From Ilumatobacteraceae bacterium (GTDB taxonomy: Bacteria; Actinomycetota; Acidimicrobiia; Acidimicrobiales; Ilumatobacteraceae): DNA of 9,891 bases. Below are positions 1 to 5,968 of this stretch, in pieces. The stretch spans positions 1 through 9,891 of the forward strand of contig SKFX01000060.1 in the NCBI GenBank assembly GCA_007117775.1, in the 5' to 3' direction. The translations under genes and the position numbers were made by a program. How positions within the stretch are numbered: the first letter of the stretch is position 1; each line of letters begins with the position of its first letter. The notes under the pieces are model-generated. The model was given only the letters and a program-made list of their open reading frames with translations. It did no database searches and was not told the DNA's origin.

Positions 1-764
1 ACGATCAGCTCCGGATCGAGCAGGTTGGTGAGGTTCACCAGGCCGAGCGCGACCCACCGACAGAATTCGTCCACCAGCGCGAGGGCGTCGTCATCGCGGG
101 CCGAGGCGGCCTCGCGGACATGATCACCGGTGATCGCCTCGAGATCGCCACCGACGAGATCGCGCACCGCATCGAGGTGACCAGCCTCGGCCGCCTCGCG
201 CGCGAGGCGTGCCAATCCGGCACCCGATGCATACCGCTCCCAGCAGCCGTGTCGGCCGCAGACACACGGTGGGCCGTTCGGGTCGACGACCATATGGCCG
301 TATTCGCCGGTGAAGCCGTGGGCACCGCGCTGGAGTGCTCCCCCGGCGACGAGGCCGCCGCCGATCCCGGTGCCGAGGGTCACGATCACCATGTTGTCTG
401 TTCCCCGTCCGGCACCGAATCGCCATTCGGCGAGCGCTGCGCAGGTCGCGTCATTGTCGACGATCACCTCGAGGCCGAGGGCGTCGCTGAGATCGCGTTG
501 GATATCGAACTCGAATGTGCCCGGCAGATTCGGTGCCGCGCGCAGGACCCCGGCGGCGGTGACAAGACCCGCCGCGCCGACACCGAGTCGGTCGCTCACC
601 CCGAGTTCGTGAGCGGTCTTGGCCATGGTCTCCAAGAGGGCCTCGAAGCCGAACGGTGTCGAGCGTCTGACCTCATGGAGCACGGCACCGTCTCCATCGA
701 GGACGACCCCGAGGCATTTGGTGCCCCCGAGATCGATGCCGAAGCTCTCGGTTGTCGCAGTCAC
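1..764 (-). CDS. ROK-family glucokinase, C-terminus cut by the left edge
   Basis: Probable cytoplasmic sugar kinase phosphorylating glucose to glucose 6-phosphate with ATP (or polyphosphate). The visible 254 residues carry the ROK landmarks: phosphate-binding DLGGTK at 11-16, NDA at 104-106 with the expected catalytic Asp105, LGTGIGGG at 130-137, GEYGH at 153-157, and the ROK zinc motif CVCGRHGCWE with Cys167, Cys169 and Cys174, His157 being the usual fourth ligand. GEYGH followed by GCWERYASG is typical of actinobacterial glucokinases of the GlkA type. The family is usually about 310-320 residues, so roughly 60 are missing. The start is a GTG (762-764) that overlaps the stop of the preceding gene as GTGA, with AGGG a few bases upstream, which implies translational coupling. 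It is the last visible gene of the queG cluster. Another ROK hexokinase or an N-acetyl-sugar kinase remains possible because substrate cannot be read reliably. Confidence 0.9.
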   Translation of the reverse strand, partial: MTATTESFGIDLGGTKCLGVVLDGDGAVLHEVRRSTPFGFEALLETMAKTAHELGVSDRLGVGAAGLVTAAGVLRAAPNLPGTFEFDIQRDLSDALGLEVIVDNDATCAALAEWRFGAGRGTDNMVIVTLGTGIGGGLVAGGALQRGAHGFTGEYGHMVVDPNGPPCVCGRHGCWERYASGAGLARLAREAAEAGHLDAVRDLVGGDLEAITGDHVREAASARDDDALALVDEFCRWVALGLVNLTNLLDPELI

Positions 765-1795
765 TGACCCTCGACGCGTGCCTTGAGTTCTTTCAGCGTA
801 TTGAGGATCCGCACCTCGGCACGACGCTTCACGAACCCGGGCAACGGCATGACGAGTTCGATGTTGACGTCGTACTGCACGTCGGTGCCGCCGGATGGAT
901 TCACGCTGAATCGGTACCCACCGGCGATCTCGCGCTGGATATCACCCTTATCCATCGTCCACGACACCGCGTCGGGTGCCGCCGAGTAGTCGTAGCGCAG
1001 CGAGTAATGCGTGGAACGGCCGAGCGCTGCGGCGACGAATTCGACGAGCAGTGGACGGCCGTCGGGATCGGTCTCGATGATGGTGGCCTGTTTCACATCA
1101 TGAGCCCATTCGGGGTAACGCTCGACATCGACGACCACTGCCCAGATCGCCTCGAGCGAGGCATCGATGGTCGTGAACTCAGATGCGGTCTCAGCCATAG
1201 GAGCATTCTGCCCGATCCGACCCCCCAAACTGGAGTCATCGGTATCGGCACCCACGATCGCAGGTTCCACCGTGGCGCCACCGGGCGCCGACTGGCCGCC
1301 CACAACCGCGCCATCGCGGTCGATCGATGACGAGGCCGGATCCGCACCGGGATCGACACGCGGTTCGAAGCGTCCGTGAGAGGCAGCCCAGAGTCCGTTC
1401 ATCCCGAAGCCGAACATCGGCACCAGAAAGCCGACCGCCAGTGACGATCCGGGCGAACCGTCGGGACTGTTGGGCCGGATCAGTGTCGTCACCAATGCGA
1501 TCAACACCTGGGCCACCAACAGGGTGTTCATCGTCCAGCGGATCCGACCGGGAACCGCAGGGCCCGAGAGCAGATACAGCTGTGTCACTGCGATCGACTC
1601 GGTCCGGCTGCGCTGCAACGCATTCCAGAACGACCACAAGAACGCGAACACTCCGATCGTGAACAGCGCCAATGCCGTGATCGACCCGGTCCACTGTGCG
1701 GGGGTGTCGAACACCGCGGCGGCGTAGATCGCTGTCAGTGCGAAGATCACCGTCCCGACAGCATTGGAGGTGACCGGCAGGTCGCGCACGGTCAC
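761..1795 (-). CDS. Four-helix membrane protein fused to a TB16.3-like SRPBCC (cyclase/START-like) domain
   Basis: A 344-residue protein with two parts. Residues 10-30, 38-60, 90-107 and 118-138 are hydrophobic and look like four membrane helices. A Gly/Ser/Asp-rich, probably disordered linker runs from about 145 to 199. Residues 201-344 form an SRPBCC (polyketide cyclase/dehydrase-like) domain: RYPEWAHDVK at 226-235, SWTMDKGD at 278-285, and an end of the form LKELKARVEG. That ending and the overall pattern match the mycobacterial TB16.3 (Rv2185c) family as I recall it. SRPBCC folds bind hydrophobic ligands, so a membrane-tethered lipid-binding or lipid-handling role is a reasonable guess, but no reaction is known. 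The start is GTG (1793-1795), overlapping the mannosyltransferase stop as GTGA, with GGGG at 1803-1806 as ribosome binding site. An internal ATG at residue 200 could give a free SRPBCC protein, but it has no visible Shine-Dalgarno sequence. Confidence 0.82.
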   Translation of the reverse strand: MTVRDLPVTSNAVGTVIFALTAIYAAAVFDTPAQWTGSITALALFTIGVFAFLWSFWNALQRSRTESIAVTQLYLLSGPAVPGRIRWTMNTLLVAQVLIALVTTLIRPNSPDGSPGSSLAVGFLVPMFGFGMNGLWAASHGRFEPRVDPGADPASSSIDRDGAVVGGQSAPGGATVEPAIVGADTDDSSLGGRIGQNAPMAETASEFTTIDASLEAIWAVVVDVERYPEWAHDVKQATIIETDPDGRPLLVEFVAAALGRSTHYSLRYDYSAAPDAVSWTMDKGDIQREIAGGYRFSVNPSGGTDVQYDVNIELVMPLPGFVKRRAEVRILNTLKELKARVEGQ

Positions 1796-2913
1796 GATGA
1801 GACCCCGAGGGCCGCTGCGAGCCGCGCTGCGAGCACCTCATAGGAGAACTGCTCAACGGCCCGTCGACGCGATGCCACCGACATCGCTGTGCGTCGGGCC
1901 TCATCGTCGAGCAGCGCAGCGAAGGCCTCTGCGGCGCTGCGGTCATCACTCGGATCATCGAGCACGACCCCGGTGACATCATCGGCCACCGCCTCAGCTG
2001 AGCCGCCCGAGTCACCGGCAACCTGTGGGACTCCGCAGGCGGCCGCCTCGACGAAGACGATCCCGAACCCCTCCTGTTCGAGGCCGCCCCATCGATTCCT
2101 GCACAGCATCGCGAACAGGTCCGCTGATCCGATCAGCGCTGGCAGCTGTTCTTGGGGAACGCGGCCCAAGAATCGCACCGGCGCACCGAGTTCGGCGGCG
2201 AGGCGCCGCAGACGACGGTCATCGCGGCCCCCACCGGCGATCGCGAGGACCAGATTCGGCCGGCTCGGTGCCAGGCGGGCCACGGCACGGATGGCGGTGT
2301 CGAACCCCTTGCGCGGCACCAGGCGCGACATCGACACGATCAACTCGGCATCATCGGAGATGCCGAAGCTGGCCCGGGTGGCGGCCCGCTGCTCAGCATC
2401 GATGGGCACGAACCGCTCGATATCGACGCCCGGGGGCACGATCGTGATCGGCAGTTCGCGACCTGCGGCGAGTTCGGCTTCACGCGCCGGGTATCCGCCG
2501 GCGGCGACGATATGGCGGGCATTGCGCAACACATGGCCGAGCACCCGGCGCGAACCGGGCAGACGGGCCGGCACGGTGACCTCGGCTCCGTGGAGCACCA
2601 CGTCATAGGGCAGATCCAACGACGGCCCGATCAGACCGATCGGCAGCGCCGGGTCGAGCACCACGAGATCCACCCCCAACTCGGCGGCCAGACGGTTGAT
2701 CCGCCGGGGCATACCGGGATGCGGCAATAGCGCTGGTTCCCGTGAGCGGATGATCTCGAAGTCCTGCTCGGCATCGAAACGGTCGGCATCTCGGTACGGG
2801 GTGGTGTACACCGCGAATGATTCCGGTGGCAGGCGACGCCACCACTCCCAGAGCAGGGACTGGATCCCCCCGATCTTGGGTGGGAAGTCATTGGTGACCA
2901 ATAGATGCCGCAT
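1792..2913 (-). CDS. pimB: GT4 glycosyltransferase, PimB'-like phosphatidylinositol monomannoside mannosyltransferase
   Basis: A 373-residue GT-B glycosyltransferase of family 4. Members like PimB' transfer mannose from GDP-mannose to phosphatidylinositol monomannoside at the cytoplasmic face of the membrane, giving Ac1PIM2. The N-terminal NDFPPKIGGIQS (8-19) is the acceptor-side glycine loop typical of PimB'. SRLVPRKG at 196-203 supplies the Arg and Lys that contact the nucleotide diphosphate, and GGG at 227-229 follows. EGFGIVFVE at 281-289 is the EX7E motif of retaining GT4 enzymes, followed by ACGVPQVAGDSGG. Length matches PimB' (about 380). The ATG at 2911-2913 lies 3 bp after the queG stop, and the 3' end overlaps the next gene by 4 bp. 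The neighbouring TB16.3-like gene supports the PimB' reading, since those families are also close in mycobacteria. Another GDP-mannose GT4 acting on a glycolipid cannot be excluded. Confidence 0.85.
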   Translation of the reverse strand: MRHLLVTNDFPPKIGGIQSLLWEWWRRLPPESFAVYTTPYRDADRFDAEQDFEIIRSREPALLPHPGMPRRINRLAAELGVDLVVLDPALPIGLIGPSLDLPYDVVLHGAEVTVPARLPGSRRVLGHVLRNARHIVAAGGYPAREAELAAGRELPITIVPPGVDIERFVPIDAEQRAATRASFGISDDAELIVSMSRLVPRKGFDTAIRAVARLAPSRPNLVLAIAGGGRDDRRLRRLAAELGAPVRFLGRVPQEQLPALIGSADLFAMLCRNRWGGLEQEGFGIVFVEAAACGVPQVAGDSGGSAEAVADDVTGVVLDDPSDDRSAAEAFAALLDDEARRTAMSVASRRRAVEQFSYEVLAARLAAALGVSS

Positions 2914-2916
2914 GGT

Positions 2917-4089
2917 TCAGCGCACCCCCGCAGCACCGTTGGAGACCGCATCGGACAGGCCGAGGCGCTCGCCGGCCCAGACCGCATGTTCGGCGAGCAC
3001 CTCATCATCGCCCGTGCGATAGCGCTCGATGCACCGTCGGACCCGATCGGGTGTCTGCGGGGCCGCCGGTGCGGTATTGCCGAGCACGATCAACGCGTTG
3101 CGGCGCAGCCATCGCGGATCTCGCTCGGCGATGTACCAGCGGCCGAAGCTCTCCAAGAGTTCATCATCATCGGCCTCCAACATCGCCAGCACATCGACGC
3201 GGTCCTGCACGCCGCGGGTGATCGGAGCCGCCGTGACGCCCGGGTCGGTCTCAGGTCTCGATGGTGCGGCGAGTCCATGGCGCGCACCGAGGCGTAACGT
3301 CGGAGGACAGACCTCCTGGCAGTCATCGCATCCATAGATGCGATCCCCGAGCGCGGCGCGGTACTCGACCGGGAAGGTTCCGGCGCGCTGGAGCAGCCAG
3401 GCGAGACAGCGATTGGCGTCGACCACTCCCGGCGCAATGATCGCGCTCGTCGGGCAGCCGTCGAGGCAGCGGCGACATGGTCCACAACCGTCAGAGACCG
3501 GCTCGGCTGAGTGTTCGAGATAGTCGGCGGTGGTGACCACGCATCCCAACACGAAGAAACTGCCGGCTCCGGAGATCAACAGATTGGCGTTCTTGCCGAA
3601 CCAACCGAGACCGGCGCGATACGCGATCTCGCGATCGACGATCGCGTTGTCATCGGCGAAGACCCGCGCCGTATGACCACTGGCGCGCAGCGCGTCGGCG
3701 ATCTCCTCGAGCCCGTCGCGCAACGGCTGATAGTGATCGACCCAGGAATAGCGCGCCACCCGACCCTGAGCCGGAGCGCCGGTCGCCGTCAGGCCCGGCC
3801 CGGCGTCGTCATCGATGAGATATGAACGCGCCCCGACGATGACCGACCGGGCATCGGGCACCGCCCGACTGGGATCGGTGGAGCGCTCGGGATTGCGATA
3901 GGTGAATTGCATATCGGCGTGCAGGCCGGCGTTACGCCGCTCGAAGAGTGCAGCGCGAGCCCGCTCCATCACCGAAGCGGGGGCCACCCCGAGATGATGG
4001 ATCTGGGAACGCTCGCCGAGGGCTCGCAGATGCTCGAATGGCGGCACGGCACCGGACACACCCTGAGCGTAGGCCGAGAATCGCCGCAC
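2917..4089 (-). CDS. queG: Epoxyqueuosine reductase QueG
   Basis: Cobalamin- and Fe-S-dependent cytoplasmic enzyme that reduces epoxyqueuosine to queuosine at position 34 of tRNAs with GUN anticodons, the last step of queuosine synthesis. The 390-residue product has the DUF1730 domain with the RAGLGWFGKN signature at 158-167 and a candidate catalytic Asp at 146. Two [4Fe-4S] clusters are supplied by Cys202, Cys205, Cys208, Cys212 (GCGPCRRCLDGCP) and Cys228, Cys254, Cys257, Cys261 (YGCDDCQEVCP). The C-terminal end has the HEAT-like segment RDPRWLRRNALIVLGN (323-338) seen in long QueG proteins. The start shown is GTG at 4087-4089. GTG codons at residues 11 and 15 are equally possible and there is no decisive ribosome binding site. 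It heads the tight four-gene cluster. No other queuosine genes are in the window, so the rest of the pathway or a salvage route must lie elsewhere. Confidence 0.95.
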   Translation of the reverse strand: MRRFSAYAQGVSGAVPPFEHLRALGERSQIHHLGVAPASVMERARAALFERRNAGLHADMQFTYRNPERSTDPSRAVPDARSVIVGARSYLIDDDAGPGLTATGAPAQGRVARYSWVDHYQPLRDGLEEIADALRASGHTARVFADDNAIVDREIAYRAGLGWFGKNANLLISGAGSFFVLGCVVTTADYLEHSAEPVSDGCGPCRRCLDGCPTSAIIAPGVVDANRCLAWLLQRAGTFPVEYRAALGDRIYGCDDCQEVCPPTLRLGARHGLAAPSRPETDPGVTAAPITRGVQDRVDVLAMLEADDDELLESFGRWYIAERDPRWLRRNALIVLGNTAPAAPQTPDRVRRCIERYRTGDDEVLAEHAVWAGERLGLSDAVSNGAAGVR

Positions 4090-4101
4090 ACCCCGGGTCT
4101 G

Positions 4102-4123
4102 CTCAGGGACTACTCAGGGCCTG
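4102..4123. repeat. Two-copy 11-bp-period direct repeat upstream of queG
   Basis: CTCAGGG occurs at 4102-4108 and again at 4113-4119, a period of 11 bp or about one helical turn. It begins 12 bp upstream of the queG start used here, in the 80-bp gap between queG and the small cysteine protein. The spacing would place two identical half-sites on one face of the helix, so a regulator site is possible. Chance is also plausible for two 7-bp copies. Confidence 0.35.
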
Positions 4124-4169
4124 CTGGCGCCCACAACGACCGGCGAGGCACATCGACGCAACATCGTGC

Positions 4170-4505
4170 TCACCAACGGACGCAGCGCACCACTGCCAGC
4201 GGCCGGGCCTCCCCGGCCGACACCCCAGGCATATCGGCCTGAATCTCGGCGGCCGGCTGGCGCACCGACGGAGACGCCAGAAGATGGCTGACCACGCAGT
4301 CCTGACAATGAGACGATTCCAGTTGGGGACATGCCTCACAGGAGATCTCGAGCACCAACGGCGTCGAGGTCACACAGGGCGCGGTCGGTACGGGTACCGG
4401 TTCACTGTTGGCGGCGCGACGCGACGATGGGTGCAACCGGTGAGCGGCCGGAGTCTCGTCGGCGACGAACCGTTCGGCGTTAGTGATCGAAATGACGGAT
4501 CCCAT
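4170..4505 (-). CDS. Small four-cysteine (CxxC-x7-CxxC) protein of unknown function
   Basis: A 111-residue protein with a probably disordered Pro/Ala/Ser-rich N-terminal half, then CEACPQLESSHCQDC at 56-70 (Cys56, Cys59, Cys67, Cys70) followed by VVSHLL. I believe this C..C-x7-C.DCVV pattern belongs to a conserved small actinobacterial family, but no function is known to me. The two CxxC pairs are most simply a zinc-binding knuckle, less likely an Fe-S site. The ATG at 4503-4505 is preferred because AGGA lies 8 bases upstream. An in-frame ATG at 4533-4535 would add ten residues but has no Shine-Dalgarno sequence. The gene lies between the NYN-protein gene and queG on the same strand, and a 16-bp palindrome sits just upstream. 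The long plus-strand reading frame over the same region shows no domain. Confidence 0.6.
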   Translation of the reverse strand: MGSVISITNAERFVADETPAAHRLHPSSRRAANSEPVPVPTAPCVTSTPLVLEISCEACPQLESSHCQDCVVSHLLASPSVRQPAAEIQADMPGVSAGEARPLAVVRCVRW

Positions 4506-4541
4506 GGGGTGGATCCTGACCAATGGGTGTGACATCGACGG

Positions 4542-4557
4542 TGCATGTCGACATGCA
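4542..4557. promoter_or_regulatory. Perfect 16-bp palindrome upstream of the four-cysteine gene
   Basis: TGCATGTCGACATGCA reads identically on both strands. It is in the gap between the NYN gene stop and the small cysteine gene, 37 bp upstream of the preferred start. A possible -35 TTGAGA lies just upstream on the minus strand (4567-4572), so a dimer bound here would overlap the expected core promoter. No clear -10 is visible. An operator is the simplest reading. The regulator is unknown. Confidence 0.4.
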
Positions 4558-4640
4558 ATCCACCGTTCTCAACCGGGAAGCACCACATTCACAGCAGATG
4601 AGACCGGCACCACACACCCCATCACAACACCAACGCAACG

Positions 4641-5891
4641 TCAGCGGATCGTCTCCAAGAAACGGTCACTGCTGACAGTGTTGGCACCCATCGATCGCGT
4701 CGAGCGGACCACGGCAGCATCATTGGTGATGACCACCACCGGACGATGAACCTCCAGTGCACGGACCTCATCGCGGATGACGTCATCTGCGGTGACACCC
4801 TCTGGCGAGAACACGACCCGGATCAGACGAGGGCCGCGACGTGCCGCGCCGACCACATCAGCGCCGTCAAAGACCACGGCGATATCGGCACCGAATCGAC
4901 GCGCTGCGGCCTCGAGCAGCCCGATCAGACGCTCGCGCTGTCGGTCGATGCGCTGATCGGGCCACGCCGTCATCGAAACGTTGTAGCCGTCGACCAACAC
5001 GACCGCCCCCGAACGCAGCAGATGGGTCACCCCGGCCACGGAATCGGACACGACACCACCGGGTAGCGCCAGTGCTCGCCGCCGCGCCGAGCGCTCGACG
5101 GGTATCGCTTCATCGGCGGTGGGCACCGGATCGACCACGAGGCGCAGACGTCTCGCCAACTCCTCGGCCACCGCGACAGCCTCGGTGAGATCGGAACGCT
5201 CGATGAGCGAGGTGGCCCGGTCCGCCACGAGGTCATCGCGCATCGACTGCAGGCGCTGGATCTCGGCTCGGAGCTCATCGCCATATTCGCGCTCGGCAAC
5301 GACGCGCGCCTCTGAGGCACGGAGGCGATCGGTCGCATGACGCAGTTCCATCTTGAGCTTCGAGACCTCGCCGGTCAGCTCCTCGACGGTCTGGCGGACC
5401 CGGGTGAGATCCCGTTCGGTATCGCGCGATGACGCCCGTTTGGAACGCGCTGTCGACTCGACGTGGCGACGTTCGGTCTTCTCGCGCTCAGCACGCTCCT
5501 CGGCCGCGGCACGACGCCGCTCGGAGCGATGCAGTTCGCCTCGCACGGCGTCGAGTTCGGATCGCAACTGCCCGATCGAGGCGAGATCGTCGATCTGGTC
5601 ATCCCAACCCGGCGGACGCATCAGCCAGAGCCGGCCGATCCGGTCGACGTCGTTCGCCGAAGCATCGCCACGCTCGAGATGGTCGGCGAGACCACTGCGC
5701 AGCGCGTCATCGGATTCGATACTGCGCCGAAGTGGTCCGAGTGCAGCCGTCGGGAGATCACCTTTGGCCGCCTGGCGTCGCAGCGTGGCAGGCACCTCCA
5801 ACGACGCATCCACCGCACCCGATCGGACCAGTTCGAGGATCCACGCCAGCACCCCGCGCAGATCACGATGAGGCGGGACGGGCGAAGCCAT
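4641..5891 (-). CDS. Coiled-coil NYN (YacP-type) domain protein, putative ribonuclease
   Basis: A 416-residue protein. Residues 1-100 form a helical N-terminal domain of the type found in actinobacterial NYN proteins. Residues 105-250 are rich in Glu, Arg, Ala and Leu and should form a long coiled coil. Residues 295-416 are an NYN domain of the YacP (DUF901) group, with VLVDGYN at 298-304, VVFDGAD at 339-345, TADD at 367-370 and ITND at 388-391. These give the acidic cluster (Asp301, Asp342, Asp369/370, Asp391) that binds metal in PIN-like nucleases. The related YacP/Rae1 of Bacillus cleaves mRNA on the ribosome, so an RNase role is inferred. The ATG at 5889-5891 is chosen: an in-frame ATG at 5961-5963 would place the SOS palindrome inside the coding region. 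It is divergent from the repair nuclease gene and shares its control region. Confidence 0.85.
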   Translation of the reverse strand: MASPVPPHRDLRGVLAWILELVRSGAVDASLEVPATLRRQAAKGDLPTAALGPLRRSIESDDALRSGLADHLERGDASANDVDRIGRLWLMRPPGWDDQIDDLASIGQLRSELDAVRGELHRSERRRAAAEERAEREKTERRHVESTARSKRASSRDTERDLTRVRQTVEELTGEVSKLKMELRHATDRLRASEARVVAEREYGDELRAEIQRLQSMRDDLVADRATSLIERSDLTEAVAVAEELARRLRLVVDPVPTADEAIPVERSARRRALALPGGVVSDSVAGVTHLLRSGAVVLVDGYNVSMTAWPDQRIDRQRERLIGLLEAAARRFGADIAVVFDGADVVGAARRGPRLIRVVFSPEGVTADDVIRDEVRALEVHRPVVVITNDAAVVRSTRSMGANTVSSDRFLETIR

Positions 5892-5921
5892 GCGCTCAGG
5901 GTACCGGGTGATCGATAAGCC

Positions 5922-5933
5922 GAACAGACGTTC
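5922..5933. promoter_or_regulatory. LexA (SOS) box 1
   Basis: GAAC-AGAC-GTTC is a perfect match to the GAAC-N4-GTTC core of LexA boxes in Bacillus and actinobacteria, extended on the left by a C as in CGAAC. It ends immediately upstream of the candidate -35 of the rightward promoter. Confidence 0.78.
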
Positions 5934-5962
5934 TTGATCGAGAACGCCTGTTCGGCTAGACA
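5934..5962 (+). promoter_or_regulatory. Candidate leaderless promoter of the exonuclease/UvrC-like gene
   Basis: TTGATC at 5934-5939 as -35, a 17-bp spacer, and TAGACA at 5957-5962 as -10 (close to the actinobacterial TANNNT). Six bases later comes the A of the ATG at 5969, so transcription would start on the first base of the start codon. Leaderless mRNAs are common in actinobacteria, and no proper Shine-Dalgarno sequence is present. The last base of the -10 deviates from consensus. Confidence 0.55.
5942..5953. promoter_or_regulatory. LexA (SOS) box 2
   Basis: GAAC-GCCT-GTTC, followed by G, is the second perfect GAAC-N4-GTTC core. It lies exactly 20 bp (about two helical turns) from box 1 and inside the spacer of the candidate rightward promoter, where a bound repressor would exclude RNA polymerase. 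Confidence 0.78.
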
Positions 5963-5968
5963 TGCGGG

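Larger units (their letters stand above)
5918..5957. promoter_or_regulatory. 40-bp near-perfect palindrome carrying two LexA boxes, shared divergent operator
   Basis: The left half (5918-5937) and the reverse complement of the right half (5938-5957) agree at 18 of 20 positions, and the outer 10-bp arms are perfect. Each half holds one SOS box of the Gram-positive/actinobacterial type GAAC-N4-GTTC. The palindrome fills most of the 77 bp between the two divergent start codons, so LexA bound here could control both the NYN-protein gene and the exonuclease/UvrC-like gene. The DNA-repair identity of the rightward gene fits an SOS operator. Confidence 0.8.

Noticed and set aside
120..767. 215-codon plus-strand open frame
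   Set aside because: Antisense to the ROK kinase, whose catalytic and zinc motifs are clear; typical high-GC shadow frame with no domain.
4090..4169. preQ1 riboswitch upstream of queG
   Set aside because: No A-rich tail or compact stem-loop of that class is visible in the 80-bp gap.
3948..4532. 194-codon plus-strand frame over the queG upstream gap
   Set aside because: Arg/His-rich composition of a shadow frame; it overlaps the start of queG and the four-cysteine gene and shows no domain.
5892..5963. N-terminal extension of the NYN protein from the ATG at 5961-5963
   Set aside because: It would put the two LexA boxes in coding sequence and adds a segment unlike the family N-terminus; the ATG at 5889-5891 fits better.
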